DNA of 64,000 nucleotides, from positions 27,903,256 through 27,967,255 of the forward strand of contig NC_065557.1 of assembly GCF_022605725.1 (NCBI RefSeq). The letters are read 5' to 3'. The notes under the pieces are model-generated. The model was given only the letters and a program-made list of their open reading frames with translations, searched no databases and was not told where the DNA came from. The stretch is from Anthonomus grandis grandis (Eukaryota; Arthropoda; Insecta; Coleoptera; Curculionidae). This document shows, piece after piece, positions 42,251 through 53,741 of this stretch. The stretch's first letter is position 1. The number at the start of each line of letters is the position of its first letter. The translations under genes and the position numbers were made by a program.

Positions 42251-44200
42251 GCAAAAAAACTTAAAAAAAGAGTTTCAAAATAGCATTAGTCATTTTCTCG
42301 AAATTTATAGGTGCATATTTAGAAAAAAATATTTGGACTCAATGAGCTGTTTATTAGCATATATTTTTACTGGTAAATCGCTTCAACTTGCATCAGTTTT
42401 TTTGGCGTAATAGAATGGAAAATTGACTGCCACTTAAAATAATCTGTGATACTATGAGGCAATCATTTGATCTACCAAAGTTCAAATTGATAAAATGTCT
42501 TTTATTATTTTATTACTTACTTTTTCTTACTTTGCTCATACGTCAACCGATTTTGTTTTTTTTTTATTTGGTTAGATAGAAGATTGTACGTGTTGATAAA
42601 ATATCCATTATTCCCAGAAATTTATTTTTTTACCCGATTTAATTTTTTTTGTCATTGTTGAATGTACATTTTAATCGCACTTATTTCCCATGTGTCACAC
42701 GATGGGAGTTCCTAATCGAAATATCAAAGTGCGGTTATCTGGAGGTGCAGATATGATTGACAGCACTTTGTCAAATATAAAATTAAACACCCCCTTATAT
42801 GTTTACATTAAGGTGTTTTTTTTCAAGAAGTTATTAGGAGTGATTTCTTTTAATGCACTGTATAGTATATAATATACTGAATTAAATTTTTTAACTTCCG
42901 GTTTATTTAATATACTGTTATAACAGTTTTTACAAATATAAAATAATATAAAATTATCGTCTGAAAAAAAGCGCCAATTGACGAATGCCGGGAAGTTAGT
43001 CGTATCAGATTGAAAAATTACCATAATTTTAGTTAACCTTGTTTTCGCAATAATGTAGATTAGTTGAACTTAAAAAAATTGTTGATAAATTATGTTATAA
43101 TTTATCTATATTCTTTTTTTTTCTTTAAATTTAGTAATTTAACTTTTTTTTCTAAATTTGATTGTTCTGAAGGCAACTTGTTGCTAGATTAGGGCTTTAC
43201 AAACAATTCATTGTCAGTTTTTTAATATACAAATTGGTTTTTATTTATTCAAATTATCATTTTTGGAGTTCTGGTGAACCTGTATTTAGGTTACTTTGTT
43301 GAACAATACACCTTTTTGTGTTTTTTTATGATCTGAACTGCCAAACAATCCAGTTCTTAATTTTGAAAATTTATTTAATGTAATTTTTATTTTTTAAATG
43401 TCAAATATTTTATTTTTTTATTGTCAAGTTACAAGTCTTAGCTAACATACCTAGCTGAAAATGCTGAATCATTTAACTGAATCAGATTCCAAATGGCTAC
43501 CGGAAAGTGCATAACAACAGGTATCAAATAAATTGTAGTTATAAATAAAATATTTTTTTTTGCCTACACCCTGCAAACCCAATCACAGATAGTGACGAAC
43601 TGTATACTTCCAAGCCGAACCGTATAAGATTTGTTTAAAAGTTAACTTTTAAACCCAAGCTAAATCAAAAAAATTATTTGCCCACTCCTTTTCGTCAATT
43701 AAAACTAATTTATGAAGTGCCAAAAGCGTTCGCTAAAGATAATTCTTACGATAATAGCAGCCTTATTCCTTAAATCCTTTAATACCTCTGGAAAGGAAGT
43801 TAAAAGAACATCAAAAGGCTCTATAGAAACTCTTGGCAAAAATAAATTTTCTTTATAAAAAATTCAATGGCATTTCATAAAATTTATATTCCAGTGTTTT
43901 TTTTTATTGAAACCTTTTTTACTATTTTTTTATGAATTGTACAATAATTAGTTAATGGAATATATTACCAACACTTAAGCAGATTTTTGAGAAAAAAAAT
44001 AATATATAAAAATTAACTTTCTGAAATTCCGATCTTCTTTTTCACTAGAAAATAAAAAATTATTCCGAGCATTTTATAGGTTATTTAGCAAAAATGGTGT
44101 TACTTATTTGCAACTTTAACTAGCCCGACCGATTAAGAGCTATGCATCTGTCGCATAAATAAATAAAGTACTAGTAATAAACTAAAAAGGTACTCAAAAG
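42251..44200. other. AT-rich region, no recognised gene
   Basis: A GC-richer stretch at 42690-42780 (CATGTGTCACACGATGGGAG, GGTTATCTGGAGGTGCAGAT) drew attention but matches no RNA or protein I know. Near 43690-43850 there are open scraps (LERKLKEHQKAL) without assignment. Confidence 0.35.
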
Positions 44201-45220
44201 GACGCGAAACCAATAAAGAACGATCTAAAAACTAAGGTGTATCCTAGTGACATCAGAATTGGGGTAATTATGGGACGAGCAAAAAAAGGGCAGCTTTTAA
44301 ATTGTGGCAACGAAAAAGAGGTCACTTATGTATAGTCCGAGATTCAGTTCAAACTTGATAAAAATTACAGTGTCGACAGACCTAAAGTTTTACATCATCG
44401 ACTTAAGGTAATCGGACTCAATGAGAAAAAGTATGTGATTAGGGACAGTGATATTATAAATAAGGTAATTAAGCAAAATGATCTAAATAGTAATCAAGTT
44501 ATTTTAAACATATTGAGTAGAACCAATGTTTTGAATTAAAGATTTAAATTGATGTTCGAAGCCAATTATGTATATTTTCAAATAAAGAGCATGGATTGTA
44601 TATAATTATTGATTACGTCACTAGATCAGTGTAAAACACTGAAAAAAATGGAGACACGCAAAAAATGATTTTTTTATATAGCAGTAATATGCTGAAATGG
44701 CGAAAAACTTGAGAAGTGACATTAAATATTTCCTAAGAACTATAGAGTGTAAAATTTTGTGTGGTGATTATCAATTGACTTTGCTATACGTAGAGATAAA
44801 TATCTGTGTACTGTTCTGTACCATTCTTCTCAAAATGAAAATGCAAAATTTTTGAATTATTTTCATAGTTGTCAGGTCACTGTGTTTGAGGGTATCACCA
44901 TAATAATGGGAGTTTTAAATTTTAATTTACTAAGGCTTATATTTTATGGTGAAAAAATTCAAATTTATGCAAATAGTTTAATCAAATTGTTGATATCTCC
45001 ACGAGCATTACTAATAGTAACAGAACCCTAATTGATTACAATGTCACAAAAGATAAAAATATATTTTATGAAATACATTGTCTATTTAAAATTTAAATGA
45101 ATGAAAATTGTGACATAGTTATTTACCACAGATCTATGAAGGAATATAGTACAGATAGGTTACTAATTATATTCTTGAGACTGAATGCACAAATGGGTGT
45201 GTGCATATAAACATATTACC
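44200..45220 (+). pseudogene. Decayed LINE: ORF1-like piece and endonuclease domain
   Basis: At 44337-44539 an open frame without Met reads FKLDKNYSVDRPKVLHHRLK, VIGLNEKKYVIRDSDIINKV and IKQNDLNSNQVI, which resembles the central part of ORF1 in I/Jockey-type elements (weak). At 44880-45080, across shifts, GITIIMGVLNFNLLR, EKIQIYANSLIKLL and TLIDYNVTKDKNIFYEI follow the order of the AP-endonuclease domain of LINE ORF2 ('viGDFNinLl', 'sTlIDhi.t'). The D of GDFN is V here. A CDIVIYHRS segment follows near 45110. The reverse transcriptase is absent. Confidence 0.5.
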
Positions 45221-46671
45221 AAATATTTTTGTAAACGATATTACTAGAGACTAGATAGGTGTGCATCTAATCAAATGTTATATTCTATTTAGCATAAGGG
45301 CTTATACGATAATAATATATTCAACTTACCCTAACTACAGTATACGTTAGTAGAACTTTCGACTACAAAGAGGTTATAAGGTTAAATATTTATGAGTGTA
45401 TCTCAATACATTATATTATTTATGATGCCAAATACAAAATACAAAAACTTTCAAGTATTATTAAAATAATAAGCCTATAGTACCAACAAACATTCCTATC
45501 ACACAAATCATAAAATTAACTTAAATTTGTAGACTTAACTCGTTTAGAATATTTTTAATAAAATATCGAATTGCCACAATTTTCTTATACAAACATATAA
45601 ACATAATCATAATCATATGTACTACATATACGTATTTAAAATTAATGCTGATAATTTTTTTTTTTGAAAAACAACTCTGTCAGTCATGTGTGCTATGCAG
45701 TTCATAACACCTTTATTTTTTTGGAAACTGAATTGTATTAGAGGTAGTTTATTTTTTTGTTCTATCCACTTTTCTTATCCACACTTAATTATATATTTCA
45801 GGAAGGAAAGTCATTAACGATGTAGGTCTAAATTCATTTAATTTTTGGCTTATTAATAAGCATTCTTTGAAATTTCACCATCATGCTTTTCTAAAATAAT
45901 TTTACTAAAAGCTTTTCATAAAACGGTTTTTGTATTATAAGGTAAAAATTTTAACATTGAGTAAACCGTTTTGTCCAGTCCAAAAGACGTGATCCTATTT
46001 TTTCATATTTATGTTTCATTTCCTTCAGAAGTTGGATTGCAGATTAGATTTTAATGAAATATTTCATTATAGCTGTTAGTAAAAGGTAAGTTAACCAAGT
46101 CGGGAGCTACTTAATCATTATCCCAAAAAAGAGGCAAAAATTAAAATTTATCATCATCTGTTTTGCATTTTTGTAGCCTTGTTGGGTTTTTTTTTTAATA
46201 TAAAATGTTGCTTACTTTACTTAGCCACGAAATTAGATTTTTGTTTTTGTTTGTCCATGCACATGATGCTTATAGTTATGCAGCAAGAATAGTTTTATGG
46301 TTTATTGCGGTCAAGAAATATCCTTTTTTTTTAAATGTACAAAACCAATTTACTATATTACCGCGTGTTATTTTTCTACAAGTATGCAAACAGATTGATA
46401 CTTGTAGAAATATAATTGATTGAAAAATTGAAGATTAGGCATTGCTTAAAATTTTTAGCAATATCACTTCCTCTCATCGATGAGCTGCCGCGTTTGGTCA
46501 TTTAACCCTTTTGGAGATTTTAGTTTTTACAATAACAATAATAATATTCACATGCCTCATTTTACTGTATCACTACATGCTGTTAAGTTAAAGTAATATA
46601 GTTACCTTTATCAGAGTGAGATGCTTAACTGAAGCTTACGTCGCACATTATGGCAGCATCAACAATTTGTA
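45221..46671. other. AT-rich spacer
   Basis: The 72-codon plus-strand frame at 46205-46423 is rich in Phe/Leu/Ile but shows no conserved motif. No other feature was seen. Confidence 0.4.
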
Positions 46672-46673
46672 TA

Positions 46674-48425
46674 CAGTGCATCCCAAAAGGTATGTCTAAA
46701 TTCATTTAAAATTCAGGGGTGTGTTCGAAAAAAAACGCTCGGACCCGTCGATTTTTATTTCAAGTTGCGCATTTTTGTACGTGAAGTTTGTCTATACAGG
46801 GTAGCTCAAAAATAAATTACGACCATCAACTTTTTTTTTTCAAGTTTTTTTCAAATGAAAGCACCTTTTTTTATTTCATCTTTGAATTTCGCGTGGAATT
46901 CTACGTATGTTTCATGCATCATGTCCTATACCTAAAGTAAACAATTATCGAAAAAAAGACGATTCATGTAACAAATAAAAAATAACAAAAATTAAGTTAA
47001 ATGTTCAAAATGGTTGCCATTCACGGCTTGACAATATCCAAGGCGATCAATAAAGTCTCGTTGCATATTTTCAATCATTTCCGGAGTTATGGCGCGCACT
47101 TCTCTGCGTATTCTCTCTTTCAACTCATTTAGATTATTTGGCCTATTAACAAATACCTTCGACTTGAGGTATCCCCACAAAAAAAAGTCCATTGGTGTTA
47201 GGTCAGATGACCTAGTAGGACTCCTTCCTATCCACCGATTGGGAAAGGTTTCATCCAAAAATGTACGCACAGTGGCAGCATAGTGCGAAGTGCCATCTTG
47301 CTGGAAAATTAGTTCTTCGTCAGGATAGTCTGGGTCCAATGGATTTGTAAATAAAGCTAGTAATGCTGGAACTAATTCAAATTGGAGAAAATCGAGATAC
47401 ACTTGTCCCGTTAAAGTCTGTTCAAAGAAAAAGGGACCTATTACTCTTTCGCGCACTATTTCACATCACACATTTAGTTTTTGAGGGTACTGGATGTTTA
47501 CCTCCATCATCCAATGCGAATTTTCTGTTGCCCAATATCGACAATTTTGTCTGTTTACACTACCATTCAAACAGAACGTGGCTTTATCGGAAAAAATAAT
47601 ATTTGTTACTAAATTATTATTTAGATTGCACATGTTTTGTAACGTTCAAAAAACTCATTTCACCTATCGAAATCGTCATCAAATAACTCTTGCAGAGGAA
47701 TAACTTTGTAGGGGTGATCTTTGTGCTTTTTAACTTTTCGGTGAACTATAGCCAGATTTTGCCAGATCTCTACCATGACCGAATTTCTTAAATTTAGCCT
47801 CTATTCTACTCACCACCTTTTGACATATCGGAAGACGATCAGGATAGATTTCATTGAATAATTGAGCAGCTTCTCTTTAAGTACGTGCTCTATCACCAAA
47901 CCCAACCATGCACAGAATTTCTATTTTTTCTCGTTCCGTTAACTTTACCATTGTGAAAATCGAAACTTTGCTCGTACACTTCACACTTGATAATATCTGT
48001 TTGGCGTACAACTGTCATACAGTTTCTATGAAAATACACGGTCACCAGCCAACAATAAAAAAACACGAATGAATGGAATTTTGCTCTGTATAAAAATTCT
48101 CAGAGATAAAGTGACTCGTAAGATGAAATTCAATAATAATGTTTGGTCGTCTTTTTTTCGATAACTGTTGACTTTAAGTATTGGACCTGAGGCATGAAAC
48201 ATACGTAGAATTCCACGCGAAATTCAAAAATGAAATAAAAAAAGGTGCTTTCATTTGAAAAAATTAAGTTGATGGTCGAAATTTATTTTTGAGCAACCCT
48301 ATATATACAAACTTCACGTACAAAAATGCGCAACTTGAAATAAAAATCGACGGGTCCGAGCGTTTTTTTTTCGAACACACCCCTGAGTTTTAAATGAATT
48401 TAGACATAACTTTTTGGATGCTCTG
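46674..48425 (-). mobile_element. DD41D-type transposon with two-tier inverted repeats
   Basis: The outer ends are CAGTGCATCCCAAAAGGTAT at 46674 and the mirror of CAGAGCATCCAAAAAGTTAT ending at 48425, both flanked by TA. The repeats are about 290 bp. About 119 bp inside each end a second terminal motif occurs (TATACAGGGTAGC near 46793, mirrored near 48300). The outer block includes AACGCTCGGACCCGTCGATT and TTTCAAGTTGCGCAT, shared with the 33.7-kb and 1.5-kb elements. One minus-strand transposase gene fills the centre. Confidence 0.88.
46992..47951 (-). pseudogene. DD41D-type transposase of the 46.7-kb element
   Basis: The start at 47951 reads MVKLTEREKIEILCMVGFGD (first helix-turn-helix); a stop follows RART, then EAAQLFNEIYPDRLPICQKV and KFKKFGHGRDLAKSG. 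Central segments in shifted frames give KKHKDHPYKVIPLQELFDDD, SDKATFCLNGSVNRQN (first aspartate, with the usual DEA read as DKA) and LNVWCEIV. The frame from 47456 is intact: VIGPFFFEQTLTGQVYLDFL, FQQDGTSHYAATVRTFLDE with the second aspartate, and SSDLTPMDFFLWGYLKSKVF with the third. I count 35 residues between the last two here, against 41 in other copies; about five are deleted in the WIGR..SPT segment and one at DGTSH. C-terminus NHFEHLT is complete. Confidence 0.8.
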
Positions 48426-48787
48426 TATAATAAGTTATAAAAAAAAATTTAACCTAATTCTATAAGGATTCATGTCATTTTATTTGAGCAATACGACTAA
48501 ATAAAAATCTCATAAGTAGGCGCTTAATCGGCAAGCGTTGCTTGGTAACAGAGTTTGTATTTGCGCCTGCCAGTATAATTCTTAATTTATTTATGCTGAT
48601 TTATTTTCTTACTCTTTAAAATAGATTGTGTGATATAGGTTGTTTATATTTAATGTAAAGTGACTTTACTCTCTCTTAAGCACAAGTAAGTAGAATAATA
48701 TTTCTATTATTTTTGAACATATTAAGCAATTATTCAAGAATTAAATATTAGTTTAAAACTGCATGTCAAAAATTTGCAATTACTATA

Positions 48788-51285
48788 CAGGGTGTCGTAG
48801 AAGTCGACGATCAAACTTAAGGAGGGGAAGGAGGAGGTCATTTAGAATCTAAATATCTATATATGTGGTCATCAGAATATTGATTGGTAAAAAGTTATTC
48901 ACCTTTTTGTATTTTTTATTAAAATTGAATACTGCGAACAATAAAAGAGTTATGCAAAATAAACGCGGTAAACTACTGTTTAATTTATTAATTTATTATA
49001 TATTTATTATTATGATTATGATTAATTCTTAGGGATGTCCTTTTAATTTAAATTTAGTTAAAATTTATTTATTTAAATAAATTTTAAAATAGTTTCAAAA
49101 ACTCTAATGTCTTCTAGTCTAAAAAAAAATGTTTAAAAACAAGTTTTGATTTCAAAAAATCTTAGTAAGTTTTTTTAATGGATCGTAATTAAAAGAAATA
49201 TTTAAAATTTAAGAATATTAAATAATAAAAACATATTTGTTTTACCCAATTTCTAATGGAAAATACTTTACTTGTACCATTGCCAATTCTTTTAAAAATC
49301 ACAAAAACTTTTAAAGGTTTTTATTTATTACCAATATTATTAAGGTAGGTGTTTACCATTTGCCTATTCTTAAATTTAAGGTGAACGTTAAAGTTCAGTT
49401 TAAAAATATTTTGAATATTTTGCATTGTCTTTTTTTGTTGAGATAAAAATAACAAACGATTTGCTATTTTTCAAATCAGTCTTAGGTACGTTTTCCTCCA
49501 TACTGGCCTGTTACATTTCGACCTTTGCGATTAATAAGTACCTACTTTTTTTTTATTTGTTAGTTCAACTATTAAAGATGCCTTATGCACCACAGGAATA
49601 TGCAGAAATGCATTATGTCTACGGGTTTTAAGATAGTAATACTCGGGCTGCTGCTAGAGAGTACAGGGCACGATTTCCTAACAGAGCACATTATCCTGAC
49701 CACAGAGTATTTCAAAATTTTCATAGGATATACGTGAATGGTCAAATTCCTGGCCAGCAATTGCCCAGAGGAAGGCCTCTAGAGTTGATATTGGTGGAGA
49801 TGAGATAATAAATATGGTAGCAGAAAATCCGACCATTAGTATAGCAAGGCGGTTGGGATTATCATCTTGATCGGTGCATCGTATTTTGAGAAGATCTCTG
49901 TTACATCCATATTATGTGCAACGGGTGCAAGCATTGTTACCCGGAGACTACGCCACAAGACTAGCAGTTTGCAGGGATATGTTACGTCGCAACAGAACCG
50001 ACCCTCAGTTTTTCCAAAGAATTTTGTGGAGCGGCGTTTCAAAGGATAGGAATATTTAATATTCACAATTTATATCATTGGGAATATGTCAACCCTAGAA
50101 TTGTGCGCGCTTTCCAACATCAATATGGAATAAACATGTGGGCTGGAATAATTGAGGGTAAGTTAATTGGCTCTTTTGAATTACCAAGACGACTCAATGG
50201 CGAAAGCTACCTCAATTTTTTACAAAATCATTTAAATGGCTTACTAGAAGACGTATCCTTAGAAACACGTCGAAACAGGAGCTCCTGCACACTACGCTCG
50301 AGTAGTGAGAGTTTATATCAACCAACAGTTTCCAAATCGTTGGATTGGAAGGCGTGGGACTATCCGCTGGCCACCGCGGTCCCCCGACCTTAACCCATTG
50401 GACTTCTTTTTGTAGTGTTATTTTAAAGAATTAGTTTATGCTACAGAAAGTCACACTGAACAGGAATTGCGTCAAAAAATAGAAGAAGCGATCATAGGGA
50501 TCAATAACAACCAGCGGGGATTCCAACGGTTAAAAAGAAATTTTATTCGACGATGTAGATTATGTGTAAGGGTAGGCGGCAGACATTTTGAACATTTAAT
50601 GTAGTTAATACCTTATTAATAATTAAATAAAAAAAATATTATTATAATTTCTTGTATTTTTAAAAAAATATGGCAATGGTACAAATAAAGTATTTTCCAT
50701 TAGAAATTGGGAAAGACAAATCTGTATTCAAGTCTTTAATTATGTTATGAAACTACAGCTCGGAAATATCGAAATGGCCAGTGAAATTTGGGTGTGCAGT
50801 GGCAAAATTCTCGAAAGCCCATTTTAGGCTGTTGGTTTATCATTTTCTGTCTTCATCGCACACTGAATCTCTCACTCTTTCTTTCCGCATCTCAAAGGCC
50901 ATTTCGATATGGGCGAGTTGTACATTAATTTCTCAAGATTTTCTAAGGACGGGTCAGTTTTTTAAAGGTTAATTTCATTAAAGCATCCATTAAAAAAATT
51001 ATTCATATTTTTTTAAAACAAAACTTGTTTTTAAGATCATATTTCTCTTGACTAGAAGAGAACAGAGTTTTTGAAACTATTTTAAAATTAAAAGGACATT
51101 CCTAAGAATTAAACATGACTAAAAACAAATCAGTAGAATAATCCGTTTATTTTGCATAACTTTTTTAATGTTGCCAGCATTCAATTTTAATAAAAAGTAC
51201 AAAATATTAAATAACTTTATAACTGTCAACAATTTGATAACCCTTCTCCCCTTTAAGTTTGATTGTCGACTTTTGGGACACCCTG
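48788..51285 (+). mobile_element. DD41D-type transposon with about 500-bp inverted repeats
   Basis: The ends are CAGGGTGTCGTAGAAGTCGA at 48788 and the mirror ending at 51285, next to TA on both sides. The repeats match over several hundred bases, including AGTTATGCAAAATAAACG and its mirror near 51153, and the AAAGACTT...AATGGAAAATACTTT block near 49255/50690. The plus-strand transposase lies between. Body 2498 bp. Confidence 0.85.
49578..50604 (+). pseudogene. DD41D-type transposase of the 48.8-kb element, catalytic residues lost
   Basis: The start at 49578 gives MPYAPQEYAEMHYVYGF, a stop, then AAAREYRARFPNRAHYPDHR and the linker QQLPRGRPLE. A second helix-turn-helix (NPTISIARRLGLSS) and YVQRVQALLPGDYATRLAVC follow after a stop. 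The first motif, expected as LWTDEA, is LWSG and the frame shifts. The 50103 frame reads YGINMWAGIIEGKLIGSFEL and LNFLQNHLNGLLEDVSLETR; the second motif is VETGAPAHYARVVR, so its aspartate is gone. The third is WPPRSPDLNPLDFFL with D kept; 41 residues separate the two positions. The C-terminus ends RHFEHLM. Confidence 0.8.
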
Positions 51286-52139
51286 TATAATATTTTTAAA
51301 GCACAACGAGATTTAGTTATAAATCCGAAAACATCCGGTTAATTTTATTACATTTTATTTTTCATTAATAAATACAAAATTCTAATTAGATATAGCTGGG
51401 GTCAATATTATGAAAAATTTGAGGTACCATGACTTACAAGATCAATTTAATTTTCTACAAAATATAGTCAAAAAAACAGATTTTTTAAGCAATCCACAAA
51501 ACTGTCAAAAAAGTCTTAGTATAAATATCTATTGATTAAATCTTACCGTACGTTTCAGAGGTTTTCAGAAAATAACAAAGTTTGGCTTGATTCGTCATTA
51601 ATTTTCATTTGTTCTTTCAAACGTAGCGGTCGACTCACAATGCCATTTAGTGATAGTTCCGAAAGTATGAAAAGTCAAAAACGAAAGATTTTAGAAATTC
51701 TCTTCCTCTGCCTCAATTAGCTTACGTCACTGAAATGGCTAGGCGGAGGAGACTTACGTGGAGGCCTTTAAATTAGTAGAAGAAATTCTACATGATGCAA
51801 GAGCTTCTTTTAAATACACAAATGCACAAAAAATCTTTGCAAACTACCTCCTTATCAGTAAAAGTCTACTACCTCCTCTTGCTTTAGAGCAAGACTTCTA
51901 CTAGTATAATTGTAGAAGCTGGGCTATCGCGTCATCAGTATGAGTTAGTAAGATAGAAAGGAGTAAAGTAAGATTAAAAAAGGTAGAATATTAGTAAGAT
52001 CAAGGTCAAGGCCTACAAGATACTCCCGTCCATTGAATTTATAAAGGAATTCACAGCTGTTTCGGTAAAAGAAAAGGCAAGGATTGGTGGTGAGATATAA
52101 ATAGTGCTAAATAACTTAATTTGAGTGAAATGCAGGTGG
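51286..52139. other. Unassigned spacer
   Basis: A 62-codon plus-strand frame at 51532-51720 ends KSQKRKILEILFLCLN; this and the following open scraps may belong to the decayed element at 52.1 kb, but I cannot show it. Confidence 0.3.
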
Positions 52140-52660
52140 GTGTCAATTTTTTAAAAGTAAATCACGGCATAATATTTTTCAAGATCTTTTAAAAAATGGC
52201 AAGCAAGAGATGCTGATAAAGAAATTCTTACAGAAACAAAAAAAATAAATTCAAGCTCAAAATCAGTCAGTTAGATTTTGTCTCGACTTGGCAAGGCGTT
52301 TTCTTTTTAATTCAATTATTTCCGCTGAAATTACCAAAGTGGATTTAATACTAACTGAGCAACTTCATATTATACTCATTGTAATATCAAGTGGTCATGA
52401 AGTTCGAGTAGACAAATTTTGAAAGTATGCTCTTAAAACTATTGCAAACCATGGTATAATATGCCATCAACGATACATAAGTTTCTTATTTACAAGTCAA
52501 CAGCACTAGAGTGCCAAAACTCAATGAAAGCGTCTTCAATTTTTTGCTTTGGTTTTCAAACCCTCTAATAACAAGTAGAAGAAAAATTAATTTCCCTCCA
52601 AAGGAAGTGGTAGAACTCTTACGACTCCCTTTAATGTTAATAAAAAATGCAAGTAATAAT
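52140..52660 (+). pseudogene. Remnant of an unnamed transposon-associated protein
   Basis: In shifting plus-strand frames I read HEVRVDKF and YALKTIANHGI, then a YNMPSTIHKFLIYKS-type segment (near 52459), and SNPLITSRRKINFPPKEVVE LL (near 52559-52615). The order 'fyp.WY.MP.tvHkiLiHg' followed by 'sSDPliss.rk' is one I have seen in a multi-copy, unnamed transposon protein of arthropods. Identification is from memory of the pattern and is weak; several stops are present. Confidence 0.3.
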
Positions 52661-53737
52661 TAAAAAAACATATTTTTGCAAGATTTTAGTTTATTTTTTT
52701 AGAAAAATTTTTTTAAAGCAATTTATAGATTTTTCTTTCTTCATATAAAAATTAAAAATAACAACAAAATTTCAGTTGGTTTTTCACATACTTATATTCA
52801 GGGGACCCACTCTGAATGACACTATATAGAATGCTCTGTGTAATAGAAAAATTGTAAGAAAAATGAATTTTTTTGTAGAATTTACTTTCATTATAAATTT
52901 TGCCTCACTCTGCGTAATGGTCGATTTCCCAACATGTATATCAACTGATTGTCATGGTCTAAAACCTGCTACACTTTGTGTACATCTGTTGTAAAAAAAT
53001 TAAATAAAAAATACTATAATAATAACATTAAACAGCTGACGTTAATCATTTTTCAAGTTATTCAATATAATTGTCATAAAGAGGAAATTATTTTCGAAAT
53101 AGAAAAAGTAAAAACTACACTAAAAAAGTTATGGCTATTATATTAAGTTTAATGGTCCCAGAAAGTCTTTATTTGGCTTTCGCATTACTAAAAACTTGCG
53201 GTATGAATTTTTAAGTAATACTTTTGAAAAATTCCTACATAAAAAGAAAGCTGAAGTTCTTTATTTCAACTTTATTATTTCATATCGCATAAAATAATTA
53301 ATTAAGGATTAATGTAAGTTGCTTTAAGTTCACTCATTTCTATATGTGCTAAAATTTTTTACAGAGCTTTTTAAAACGACGTGAAATACAGTGTTTCAAG
53401 TGTTTTAAGAGTTATTTTAATTATCGTAGTTACTCCTTAGCATAACAAGTACAGTAAAATTCAATTCGATATATTAATTTTCGTTTAGCAACAAATTAAA
53501 TGCTCTATAATATTTTATATAAATGATGCGGCTTAAGCTAACGTGAAACAAAAAGGCTTATATATAATAAAATAATCTTATATATTATATAAATATAATT
53601 TATAATTTTGTAAAAAGGTGGAAAGACTCAGAACAATATAAGAAAACATTTAGGTCTGCATCTTATATATATCATATAACCGTAACGACTTAAAAATTGA
53701 GAAAGAAGTCATTAAACTAACTGCCTTGGTTTCTGAA
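52661..53737. other. AT-rich spacer
   Basis: Nothing recognisable; at 52949-53146 a Lys-rich 65-codon frame lacks motifs. Confidence 0.4.
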
Positions 53738-53741
53738 TATA

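Noticed and set aside
42690..42790. Structured RNA candidate (GC-richer stretch with CACACGATGGG)
   Set aside because: It matches no snRNA, snoRNA or tRNA pattern I know, and pairing is weak.
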